Origin: Methylobacterium persicinum
GTDB lineage: Bacteria > Pseudomonadota > Alphaproteobacteria > Rhizobiales > Beijerinckiaceae
NCBI RefSeq assembly: GCF_022179525.1
Contig: NZ_BPQX01000032.1
Coordinates: 1-53,606, forward strand
Direction of reading: 5' to 3'
DNA length: 53,606 bases
In this document: piece by piece, positions 45,026-53,606 of the stretch
Position numbering within the stretch: position 1 is the stretch's first letter
Layout of the letters: every line of letters starts with the position of its first letter
Position numbers and translations under genes: made by a program
Notes under the pieces: generated by a model
What the model saw: only the letters and a program-made list of their open reading frames with translations
Told to the model about the DNA's origin: nothing
Database searches by the model: none

Positions 45026-45141
45026 CCTCATCCTGAGGTGCCGTTGCGCAGCAGCGGCCTCGAAGGAGGGCTCCAAGGGATCGCCGCGCAGTCTGGAACC
45101 CTCCGTCTAGGCCCGCCGGGGGCGGGCACCTCGGGATTAGG
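45026..45141. repeat. CCTCATCCTGAGG-type palindromic repeat, copy 3
   Basis: The left arm CCTCATCCTGAGGTGCC and central CCTCGAAGGAGGGCTCC match the other copies closely; the right arm (GGGCACCTCGGGATTAGG) has drifted. It lies between acdS and the gamma-glutamyltransferase gene. Confidence 0.8.
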
Positions 45142-45267
45142 TTCAAGGCCGGGACGGACGCCGGGACACGCTCCCCTACGGGGGAAGCCGCCTCGCCCGG
45201 TGCGGAGAACCGACGCCCCGTGTAGGCTGTCCCGGAACGGCGGTCCCCGCCGCCGGTTAAGGTTCCC

Positions 45268-47040
<1,773 letters not shown>

Positions 47041-47052
47041 GGCCGGCGCGTC

Positions 47053-47283
47053 TTAGTTGATGAGGCAGAAGCCCGCGCCGGTGCCGACCCGCTTCTCGGG
47101 CGGGCAGGAAGGCTTCGCGGTCGTGGCGGGGGCCGGCTGGACCGAGCCCGTTGTGCCAGGTTCCGTGGCGGTCAGAAGCCCTTCGAGGCGCCGTCCCGTA
47201 AGGACCGTATGGTCACCCGTGCTGGCGGAGGCCGGAGCGGCGAGCGCGAGGCATACGGCGGCGATGGCAGCAGATCGCTTCAT
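47053..47283 (-). CDS. Small secreted hypothetical protein
   Basis: The 76-residue product has a signal peptide (MKRSAAIAAVCLALAAPASA) followed by an unstructured-looking linker and a tail with two cysteines (SCPPEKRVGTGAGFCLIN) that could form a disulphide loop. It lies convergent with ggt, only 12 bp from its stop. Function unknown. Confidence 0.65.
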   Translation of the reverse strand: MKRSAAIAAVCLALAAPASASTGDHTVLTGRRLEGLLTATEPGTTGSVQPAPATTAKPSCPPEKRVGTGAGFCLIN

Positions 47284-47420
47284 CGAATCGTCCCTCCTCT
47301 CTGCGACGTCCCGCCCGGAAGGGCGAGGTACCCGCGCAAGTGTCGCGGGCGCCCGTAAAGGCTTCGCTTAGAAGAAGAGTTAACGGGCCGAGTTTCCCGG
47401 GGAGGTCCGAGAGCCGTCTC

Positions 47421-47696
47421 TCAAAAAGACGGCCACGCCCCGGGAATGGTGGTCCCGTAGCCCCATCCGGCGAAAGGCGGGGCCGCCACCCGCTCCCGCG
47501 TTGCGGGGGGAAAGACACTGGACAGGGGACGCCCGTGCCGCCATGCGGGCCAGAGGGTACGGCTGTCCTGCACCGCCATCCGCATCAGCACCCGGTCCGA
47601 ATCCTGGGAAACGCCGCCGGCGGGGCGGGCCTGCGCCGCCCCCAGGGCCGCCAGCATGGCGAAAGCCGGGAGCGCGAGACGGGGGAGGGGCGTCAT
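47421..47696 (-). CDS. Small secreted hypothetical protein, partner of an L,D-transpeptidase
   Basis: The 91-residue product has a signal peptide (MTPLPRLALPAFAMLAALGA, then AQA). The mature part, rich in Trp, Pro and Arg (RTLWPAWRHGRPLSSVFPPA, then GWGYGTTIPGAWPSF), belongs to no family known to me. It starts eight bases after the stop of the L,D-transpeptidase gene on the same strand, so the two form an operon and a role in envelope assembly is possible. Confidence 0.6.
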   Translation of the reverse strand: MTPLPRLALPAFAMLAALGAAQARPAGGVSQDSDRVLMRMAVQDSRTLWPAWRHGRPLSSVFPPATRERVAAPPFAGWGYGTTIPGAWPSF

Positions 47697-47704
47697 CGAC
47701 GGCC

Positions 47705-48346
47705 TCAGTAGCCGTCGTAGAGGTCGGCCGGGGCGGAGCCATACCCGTAGCCGTCGATCCCCACCGGGTCGCGATACGGCGAACGCCGAACCGGAACGGC
47801 GTAGTAGGCCGGCCGGGCGCCCATCTGATCGTCGTCGAAGGAGGCGGCACCGTATCCACCCCGGCGCTGGGCGCTGCGGATCCGGGGCTCGCCCTCGGCC
47901 ATGGGGACACCCTCACCCTCGATCCGCACCTGGGTGTGGCCCATTCCCTCGGCCTTCACGAGGCCGAACAGGGTCGCGGCGTTGCGCACCGAGAGCCGCA
48001 CGCAGCCGTGGGACACGGGCTGCCCGAGGCTGCGGACATGGTTGGTCCCGTGGATCGCGTGGCCCTGGTTGGTGAAGAACATCGCGAAGGGCATCGGCGC
48101 GTCGTCCCATTCCTTCGAGAAGTGGGTCCTCTCCATCCGGAACGGACGGTAGCTGCCGGACGGGGTGTCGTAGCCGGACCCGCCGGTCGAGACCGGCCAG
48201 GAGTAGCGCGGCGTGCCATCGACGGCGACGCTCATCCGCTGGGCCGACTTGTCGACGGTGATCACCACGTCGGCCATGGCCGAGGGGGCGCCCAGGATCA
48301 GCGAGAGGACGAGTCCGGAGAGGATGGTGGAAGCTCGGGCGCGCAT
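47705..48346 (-). CDS. L,D-transpeptidase (YkuD family)
   Basis: The 213-residue periplasmic enzyme cross-links peptidoglycan or attaches proteins to it. A signal peptide (GLVLSLILGAPSAMA) precedes the YkuD domain, whose active site is HGTNHVRSLGQPVSHGCVRL with His113 and Cys115. The last 60 residues are a tyrosine- and glycine-rich tail (YYAVPVRRSPYRDPVGIDGY) of no known fold. It is the first gene of a pair with the small secreted protein at 47421. Confidence 0.92.
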   Translation of the reverse strand: MRARASTILSGLVLSLILGAPSAMADVVITVDKSAQRMSVAVDGTPRYSWPVSTGGSGYDTPSGSYRPFRMERTHFSKEWDDAPMPFAMFFTNQGHAIHGTNHVRSLGQPVSHGCVRLSVRNAATLFGLVKAEGMGHTQVRIEGEGVPMAEGEPRIRSAQRRGGYGAASFDDDQMGARPAYYAVPVRRSPYRDPVGIDGYGYGSAPADLYDGY

Positions 48347-48530
48347 GGATGCATCCCCAGATGGCAGCGACGGTGGAAGCAGAGCAGGGCGTTCTGCTCA
48401 AGCTACGCCCCAACGGCCGGGGGGTTCCAGACCTGCGTGGTCGAACTTGCCGCGGAAAGCTGCCGAGCGGGGCTGGATTTCCACGGCGGATCGGTGCGTG
48501 GTGCGCCGACGACAATTCCGGGACCGGCCG

Positions 48531-49139
48531 ATGAAGCTTCTCTACTCCCCCGCCTCCCCCTATGCCCGCAAGGTGCTGGTTGTGGCCCACGAGACCGGCC
48601 AGGCCGGCGAGATCGAGGTCGTCACCGCCGGAACGTCGCCGACGGCGGGTGCCCCCGACGTCGCCCCCCACAACCCCCTGGGGAAGGTGCCGGCCCTGGT
48701 GCTCGACGACGGCACCTGCCTCTTCGACAGCCGGGTGATCTGCGAGTACCTCGACATGCGTTCGGAGGGGACGCACCTCTTTCCCGAAGGCGCCGAGCGC
48801 TGGGATGCCCTGATCCGTCAGGCCCTCGCCGACGGCATCCTCGATGCCGCCCTCATCACCCGCTACGAGCGCGTGCTCCGGCCGGAGCCCCTGCGCTGGG
48901 ACGCTTGGGATGCGGGCCAGGTGGCCAAGATCCGCGCCGCCCTCGACCGGATCGAAGGGGTGGTGGCTGACATGCCCGTGCTCGATATCGGGACGGTGGC
49001 CATCGCCTGCGCCCTCGGTTACCTCGATTACCGCTTCCCCGACCTCGCATGGAGGGATGGGCGTCCCGCCACGGCCGCGTGGTACGCCGTGTTCGAGGGT
49101 CGCCCCTCGATGACCGCGACGGTGCCGCCGCAGGGGTGA
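48531..49139 (+). CDS. Glutathione S-transferase family protein
   Basis: The 202-residue cytosolic protein has an N-terminal thioredoxin-like domain (MKLLYSPASPYARKVLVVAH) with the cis-proline block NPLGKVPALVLDDG and the glutathione gamma-glutamyl contact FDSRVICEYLD, then a helical C-terminal domain (ALIRQALADGILDAALITRY). The start is the ATG at 48531. Substrate unknown. It is convergent with the DoxX gene. Confidence 0.9.
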   Translation: MKLLYSPASPYARKVLVVAHETGQAGEIEVVTAGTSPTAGAPDVAPHNPLGKVPALVLDDGTCLFDSRVICEYLDMRSEGTHLFPEGAERWDALIRQALADGILDAALITRYERVLRPEPLRWDAWDAGQVAKIRAALDRIEGVVADMPVLDIGTVAIACALGYLDYRFPDLAWRDGRPATAAWYAVFEGRPSMTATVPPQG

Positions 49140-49238
49140 GCCGAAGGGGGGGAGGGGACCCTCCCAGCCCTCCGCCCCGTGCATCGATCCAGACGGAGGC
49201 ATCATCCGGATCTGGAAAAATTGATGAATAACAAAGAG

Positions 49239-49283
49239 CTAGTGCTCGTTCGCATGAACGAGGTGAATGCGCCGTAGCACTAG
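49239..49283. other. Nested inverted repeats at the GST-DoxX junction
   Basis: An outer pair CTAGTGCT (49239-49246) and AGCACTAG (49276-49283) encloses a perfect hairpin CTCGTTC-GCAT-GAACGAG (49245-49262), which shares two bases with the outer arm, so the two folds compete. The outer right arm covers the DoxX stop codon. It probably ends or stabilises the two convergent transcripts. Confidence 0.5.
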
Positions 49284-49747
49284 CGCGCCTCCGTCACCGT
49301 GTAGGGATGCGATGAGGCCAGGGGATCGGCGAAGAAACTGTCCACGGTCCTTGCCCCCGTCCCAAAGGTGATGAGCAGGAAGCCCCCGGCCAGGGCGAAA
49401 TTCTTCAGGAAATCCCAGAACAATTCCCGGCCCTTGCCCCCGGACCAGAAGTCGCCGGGCTTCCAGAACTGCTTCCAGAGCAGGGCGGTGACGCCGCAAT
49501 AGCCTGCCAGCACGAAGGCGGCGGCCCGGTCGAAGGTACCGGCCAGAATGCAGGCCGACATCCCGATCTCCACCGCCAGCCCGATCAGGATGAGCACCAC
49601 GGCCGGGGCCGTCGCGTGGACCGCCTGCTTGGCCTGCCCGACCGCACCCTTGAAGTTCACGATCTTGTCGAGGGCGCTGAACGGCAGGAACAGCAGGACG
49701 AGGAGCAGGCGGACGAAGAAGGCGATGGCCACGCTGAGGCTTGTCAT
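49280..49747 (-). CDS. DoxX-family membrane protein
   Basis: The 155-residue inner-membrane protein has four predicted helices (VAIAFFVRLLLVLLFLPFSA; VVLILIGLAVEIGMSACILA; AAAFVLAGYCGVTALLW; FALAGGFLLITFG) and the DoxX pattern LDKIVNFKGAVGQAK after the first. Members of the family occur with oxidative-stress and thiosulfate-oxidation genes; no specific reaction can be named. The start is the ATG at 49747. It is divergent from the glycine riboswitch. Confidence 0.82.
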   Translation of the reverse strand: MTSLSVAIAFFVRLLLVLLFLPFSALDKIVNFKGAVGQAKQAVHATAPAVVLILIGLAVEIGMSACILAGTFDRAAAFVLAGYCGVTALLWKQFWKPGDFWSGGKGRELFWDFLKNFALAGGFLLITFGTGARTVDSFFADPLASSHPYTVTEAR

Positions 49748-49929
49748 CCGGTCCGTTTCTCCCCCCGCGCCGGGTCGGCTGCCCACCAAAGCCGCGAGGC
49801 CGGCGAAGGTTTCTCGCCGCCGTGCTGACAGGGCCTGCGGATTGCAAGCATTCCGGGCGCGTTGCCGGCCAAATGGGCTTCTGTTCTGAGCCGCCGTTGC
49901 GTTAGTGTCGCAGCGCCCATCACGATGAT

Positions 49930-50145
49930 GCGGGAGAGACCGGGACCACCCCCTAGAGGCGGCCCGGCGCCGACGGAGCAACCGCCCCGGAAACTCTCAG
50001 GCACCAGAACCGTGTCGTCGGGGCGATCTGGAGAGCGGTGCGGCGGTTCGTCCGCTGGCACCCGCCGAAGGGGACGTCCGTGCTCACCGCCACGCCAAGG
50101 CGGCGCCGGATCAAGCTCTCAGGCACCGGGACAGATGGGGCGCAA
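49930..50145 (+). promoter_or_regulatory. Tandem glycine riboswitch (two aptamers)
   Basis: Aptamer 1 has GCGGGAGAGACCGGGAC, then GGCGCCGACGGAGCAACCGC and CCCGGAAACTCTCAGGCACC (to about 50015). Aptamer 2 has TCTGGAGAGCGG (from 50027), CACCCGCCGAAGGGG, and AAGCTCTCAGGCACCGGGAC to AGATGGGG (50140). The conserved GGAGAG, GCCGAxGG and CTCTCAGGCA blocks are those of the gcvT glycine riboswitch. A hairpin CCGGCG-N8-CGCCGG (50150-50169) follows and may be the expression platform; no T-run, so control of translation is likelier. The gene served is the DadA-type dehydrogenase at 50208. Confidence 0.92.
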
Positions 50146-50207
50146 CCGGCCGGCGACACACGACGCCGGTCCCTCGCGTCCCTCCCATGTCCCGGAGCGT
50201 TCGACCC

Positions 50208-51470
50208 ATGACCCCCATCGCCGTGATCGGCGCCGGCATCACCGGCGTGACGACAGCCTATGCCCTGGCTATCCGGGGCTACCCCGTCACCGTCTACGAC
50301 CGCAACCGCTATGCCGCGATGGAGACGTCCTTCGCCAACGGCGGCCAGCTTTCGGCCTGCAATGCCGAAGTATGGAACAAGCTCTCGACGGTGATCCAGG
50401 GCCTGCGCTGGATGGCCCGGCGCGACGCGCCATTGCTGATGAACCCGGCCCCCTCCTGGCACAAGCTGTCGTGGATGGCTGAATTCGTCCGCGAGATCGC
50501 CCATTACCGGGAGAACACCGTGGAGACCGTGCGTCTCGCGATCCGGGCGCGGGAAGCCCTCTTCGGCATGGCCCGGGCGGAGGGGATCGACTTCGACCTA
50601 AAGACCCGCGGCATCCTGCATTTCTACCGGGACGAAACCGCCTTCCGGAAGGCTGAGGCCGTCAACACCCTGCTGCGCGAGGGCGGGCTGGAGCGGCATG
50701 CCGTCACCCCGGAGGAGATCCGGACCATCGAGCCGACGCTGGCGGGCGACTATTATGGCGGGTTCTACACGCCCTCCGACGCCACCGGCGACATCCATAA
50801 GTTCACCCGCGGCCTCGCCGCCGCCTGCGCCCGCAGGGGCGTACGCTTCGTGCACGATGCCACCGTCGAGGCGATCGAGCCGGGCGGGGAGGGGGCCCAC
50901 CGGATCCACTGGCGCGAGGCCGGGCGGGGCGACACGCGGATGGAGGACGCCGCCGCCGTGGTGATCTGCGCCGGCACCGGCAGCCGGCATTTCGCGGCGA
51001 TGCTGGGCGACCGGGTGAACGTCTATCCGGTGAAGGGCTACTCGATCACCGTAAACCTCTACACACCCGAGGCCCGGGCCGCGGCGCCGGAGGTGAGCAT
51101 CCTCGACGAGGCCACCAAGATCGTCACGAGCCGCCTCGGCGAAGACCGCTTCCGGGTGGCCGGCACCGCCGAGTTCAACGGCTTCAACCGCGACATCCGC
51201 CACGACCGCATCCAGCCCCTGGTGGACTGGACGAGGGCGCAGTTCCCCGGCGTCGACACGGACCGGGTGGTGGCCTGGAGCGGCCTGCGGCCCATGTTGC
51301 CGAACATGCTGCCCAAGGTCGGGCGCGGCCGCCGGGCCGGGGTTTTCTACAACACCGGCCACGGCCATCTCGGCTGGACCCTCTCGGGCGCCACCGCCGA
51401 ACTCGTCGCCGAGGCGGTCGCGGCGGCCTCCGAGCCCGGCAGGGCCGCTGGCCTGCCCCTGGCGGCCTGA
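50208..51470 (+). CDS. dadA: D-amino-acid dehydrogenase (DadA-type, FAD)
   Basis: The 420-residue flavoprotein has the N-terminal FAD motif IGAGITGVTTAYALAIRG and the C-terminal FAD closure FYNTGHGHLGWTLSG. The core segment TSFANGGQLSACNAEVWNKL and SGLRPMLPNMLPKVG match DadA, which oxidises D-amino acids to 2-oxo acids and passes electrons to the membrane quinone chain. A glycine riboswitch upstream suggests that glycine, or D-amino acids made with it, is the real trigger or substrate. The ATG at 50208 is preferred; GGAG lies 11 bases ahead. A strong terminator follows at 51514. Confidence 0.9.
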   Translation: MTPIAVIGAGITGVTTAYALAIRGYPVTVYDRNRYAAMETSFANGGQLSACNAEVWNKLSTVIQGLRWMARRDAPLLMNPAPSWHKLSWMAEFVREIAHYRENTVETVRLAIRAREALFGMARAEGIDFDLKTRGILHFYRDETAFRKAEAVNTLLREGGLERHAVTPEEIRTIEPTLAGDYYGGFYTPSDATGDIHKFTRGLAAACARRGVRFVHDATVEAIEPGGEGAHRIHWREAGRGDTRMEDAAAVVICAGTGSRHFAAMLGDRVNVYPVKGYSITVNLYTPEARAAAPEVSILDEATKIVTSRLGEDRFRVAGTAEFNGFNRDIRHDRIQPLVDWTRAQFPGVDTDRVVAWSGLRPMLPNMLPKVGRGRRAGVFYNTGHGHLGWTLSGATAELVAEAVAAASEPGRAAGLPLAA

Positions 51471-51513
51471 CTCACCGTCCGCCCGAGGCAAGGGCCGTCC
51501 GGCCCAAAAACGA

Positions 51514-51542
51514 AAGAGCCCCGGCCGGACGCCGGGGCTCTT
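51514..51542. terminator. Bidirectional intrinsic terminator
   Basis: AAGAGCCCCGGC (51514-51525) and GCCGGGGCTCTT (51531-51542) form a perfect 12-bp stem with a five-base loop. T-rich sequence follows on the plus strand and an A-rich run precedes it, so it can end dadA and, on the other strand, the autotransporter gene. Confidence 0.88.
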
Positions 51543-51578
51543 CTTGTGGTCTTGCAATCAACCCGGTCGCCGGGCGGA

Positions 51579-52161
51579 TCAGAACCGATACTCGAACCGG
51601 CCCTTGACGCTCTGGTCGGAGGCCCGGGAGCCCACCTGCGCGCTGTAGCTCACGCCCAGCGTCATCGCCGCGCTCGCCCGGTAGTCCAGCCCGAACTCCG
51701 CCACCGCCGCGTTCCGGTCGATCGGCGTCCCGGCCACGGCGAACGGCGTCGCCCCGCCCCCGAACCCGACCAGCGCCCGGGGCACCACGTCGCCGAAGGC
51801 ACGGCGCCAGCCCACGAAACCGTGCGCCATCACCGGAAGCGCCGCCGACAGGCTCACCTCGCTCCGAACGCCCAGCGTCGTCGTCCCCACATCCGCCGAA
51901 CGCGAGGACACCCGCAACGCCGCCGAACCGCCCGTCTCCCGCAGGCCGTCCTGGTCCACGTGGATCACCGCCCCCTGGACCACCGGCTCCACGTAGCCCC
52001 GCGCGGCGCCCTCCGGCAGGCCGATCCGGTAGCCTACCTCCCCGAAGCCCTGCACCAGCGTGCCGTCGCCGCGCCCGTGGGCCGTGTCCATGAAGGACGG
52101 GAACAGCACCGTCCGCTGCGTCGTGGCCTGCGTCCCGCCGCCCATCACCCCGAGCTTGATG
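51579..52161 (-). pseudogene. Autotransporter beta-barrel, 3' fragment split by IS256-family element
   Basis: About 194 codons of the C-terminal autotransporter barrel remain here: strands of alternating residues (VLFPSFMDTAHGRGDGTLVQ, then GFGEVGYRIGLPEGAARGYV, ending KGRFEYRF), with a terminal Phe needed for outer-membrane insertion. The IS lies immediately upstream, at 52162. Joining this to the fragment at 53487-53606 with one copy of the 9-bp target gives an unbroken frame (ALDIKLGVMGGG). Interruption separates the barrel from its passenger, so the gene is inactive as it stands. Confidence 0.85.
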
Positions 52162-53486
52162 GGGACTGTCAGGAATTTCGTGCGGGAGCGGCGGTTTGAC
52201 ATTCAGGCCGCGGCCCGTGTGAAGCGCTCGCCGAAGAGCACGGCGAACTGGGCCCTGGCCAAGCACCACTCCCTGGCGGCCATCTTCCAGTCCTTCTGGG
52301 CCTGGTTCAAGACCAGGAAGAGCAGTTTCATGGCCGCCTCGTCATTGGGGAAGTGGCCTCTTGCCCTCACCGCTCGGCGGAGCTTGGCGTTCAGCGCCTC
52401 GATGGCGTTGGTGGTGTAGAGGATCCGCCGGACCTCGCCCGGGAAGGCATAGAACGGGATCACCTCGGTCCAGGCCCGGCGCCAGCTCATGGCGATGGCC
52501 GGATATCGGCTCCCCCAGGGCCCCGCCTCGAAGGCCGCCAGGGCCCGCTCGCCGGCGTCGGCGTCGAGGGCCCGGTAGATGTCCTTCAGGGCGGCCGCCA
52601 CGGCCTTGCGGTCCTTGTAGGAGACGAAGTCGAGGCTGTGGCGCAGCAGATGGACGATGCAGGTCTGCACCGTCGCCTCGGGAAAGGTCGCGCGGATCGC
52701 GTCGGGGAAGCCCTTGAGGCCATCGACCACGGCAATCAGGAGGTCCTCCACGCCGCGGTTCTTCAGCTCGTTCATGACCCGAAGCCAGAACTTGGCGCCC
52801 TCGTTCTGCTCCAGCCACAGGCCCAGGACCTCCTTGGTCCCGTCGTGGCGCACCCCCAGGGCGACGTGCACCGCCTTGTTGCGGACCAGGCCCTCGTCGC
52901 GGATCTTCACCCGCAGGGCGTCGAAGAAGACCAGGGGATAGACAGCTTCCAGAGGCCGGCACTGCCAGGCGGCGATCTCCTCGAGCACCTGGTCGGTGAC
53001 CGTCGAGATCAGGTCCGGCGAGACCTCCAGTCCATAGAGATCGCGCAGGTGACCCTGGATCTCCCGCGTGCTCATCCCCCGCGCGTACATCGAGACGATC
53101 TTCTCGTCGAAGCCGGGAAAACGCCTCTGGTATTTGGCGATCAGCTGGGGATCGAAGCTGGCGTTACGGTCGCGTGGAATCTCCAGCTCGATCGAGCCCG
53201 TCTCGGTGAGCACCGTCTTGCGGCCCGCGCCGTTGCGCCGGTTCGACACCCCGGCCGCGGCCTCGCTGGCCAGATGATGGTCCATCTCCGCGTTCAGCGC
53301 CCGCTCGGCGAGCGCCTTCTTCAACTCGTCGAAAAGGCCATCCTTGTCGAAAGCCGTCTTCGCCTCGGCGCCGTCCAAGAGCTGGTCGAGCAGCTCCGCC
53401 GATATCCTCGTCGTCTTGCGTGCAGGCATGGGGAATCACCTCCGTTCCCAATCATGCCGCTCCCGCACGAAATTCCTGACAGTCCC
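52162..53486 (-). mobile_element. IS256-family insertion sequence, complete
   Basis: The 1325-bp element is bounded by inverted repeats identical over their outer 31 bases (starting GGGACTGTCAGGAATTTCG on one strand at 52162 and on the other at 53486). It is flanked by a 9-bp direct repeat, AGCTTGATG, at 52153-52161 and 53487-53495. It carries one intact transposase gene. Perfect ends and duplication suggest a recent insertion. Confidence 0.95.
52203..53429 (-). CDS. IS256-family transposase
   Basis: The 408-residue DDE transposase has catalytic Asp170 (VFFDALRVKI), Asp236 (AVVDGLKGFPDAI) and Glu344 (TNAIEALNAKLRR), and the IS256-type region CIVHLLRHSLDFVSYKDRK. The start is the ATG at 53429, preceded by GGAGGTGA, an ideal ribosome site. 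The gene is full length and unbroken, so the element is probably still active. Confidence 0.95.
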   Translation of the reverse strand: MPARKTTRISAELLDQLLDGAEAKTAFDKDGLFDELKKALAERALNAEMDHHLASEAAAGVSNRRNGAGRKTVLTETGSIELEIPRDRNASFDPQLIAKYQRRFPGFDEKIVSMYARGMSTREIQGHLRDLYGLEVSPDLISTVTDQVLEEIAAWQCRPLEAVYPLVFFDALRVKIRDEGLVRNKAVHVALGVRHDGTKEVLGLWLEQNEGAKFWLRVMNELKNRGVEDLLIAVVDGLKGFPDAIRATFPEATVQTCIVHLLRHSLDFVSYKDRKAVAAALKDIYRALDADAGERALAAFEAGPWGSRYPAIAMSWRRAWTEVIPFYAFPGEVRRILYTTNAIEALNAKLRRAVRARGHFPNDEAAMKLLFLVLNQAQKDWKMAAREWCLARAQFAVLFGERFTRAAA

Positions 53487-53606
53487 AGCTTGATGTCGAG
53501 CGCCCCGTACAGGGCCCCCGCATACAGCCCCCCGAACACCGTCTTCACCTCGCCCCGCGACGAGCGCAGGTTCAGCGCCAGCGTGTCGTCGGTGTAGCCC
53601 GCCGCC
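53487..53606 (-). pseudogene. Autotransporter beta-barrel, upstream fragment, runs off the window
   Basis: This is the continuation of the split autotransporter upstream of the IS. The frame reads AAGYTDDTLALNLRSSRGEV and then KTVFGGLYAGALYGALDIKL, typical barrel strands, and rejoins the fragment at 51579-52161 in phase. The passenger domain lies outside the window. Confidence 0.82.

Overview
The window is GC-rich chromosomal DNA that looks like a Methylobacterium/Methylorubrum-type alphaproteobacterium. The clues are a complete ethylmalonyl-CoA mutase gene (B12-dependent enzyme of the ethylmalonyl-CoA pathway), an ACC deaminase gene with a divergent Lrp-type regulator as in plant-associated methylobacteria, a short-form prolyl-tRNA synthetase, a LolC/LolD pair with a single permease, and two GTTC-N7-GTTC sites of the alphaproteobacterial LexA type. 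The genus is inferred from gene content only.

Region 1-3357 is accessory: a truncated SDR oxidoreductase divergent from an ArsR regulator, then small orphan genes, some AT-richer than the rest. Every gap between consecutive genes from arsR to the small gene at 3109-3357 holds a copy of a palindrome-ended repeat; the first three copies are each exactly 75 bp and the fourth is decayed. Region 3458-5324 is an SOS-type umuDC operon behind a LexA box. Region 5743-6401 holds two small unknown genes. At 6504-6682 the minus strand shows a consensus promoter, three stem-loops and an intrinsic terminator, which I read as a candidate small RNA.

Region 6881-15616 is housekeeping: proS-lolC-lolD, a convergent UGT-type glycosyltransferase, an overlooked 34-codon membrane ORF and dnaE. 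Region 15639-23820 holds REP-like palindromes, a periplasmic unknown, a ChaC-type gamma-glutamylcyclotransferase pair, recO, parC (with its own LexA-type site), an SGNH hydrolase translationally coupled to parC, and ecm. Region 24021-37653 holds a giant thioester alpha-2-macroglobulin with a hairpin over its ribosome site, a flavin reductase whose ferredoxin-like N-terminus has no cluster cysteines, a membrane GGDEF/EAL protein with a damaged EAL site, an M16 peptidase-thrC operon and a proline-rich secreted protein.

Region 37877-43277 is dominated by a minus-strand operon of three GT2 glycosyltransferases, a TVP38 membrane protein and a DUF2142 membrane protein, probably for cell-surface glycan. 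It is followed by acdR/acdS, gamma-glutamyltransferase, an L,D-transpeptidase operon, a GST and a DoxX protein. A tandem glycine riboswitch precedes a DadA-type amino-acid dehydrogenase. The window ends in an autotransporter gene split by an intact IS256-family element with perfect ends and a 9-bp target duplication; removing the IS restores the reading frame.

The most rewarding leads are the candidate small RNA, the riboswitch-dadA pairing, the repeat-punctuated orphan-gene island, the LexA-type site before parC with a REP element inserted behind it, and the acdR/acdS operator repeats.
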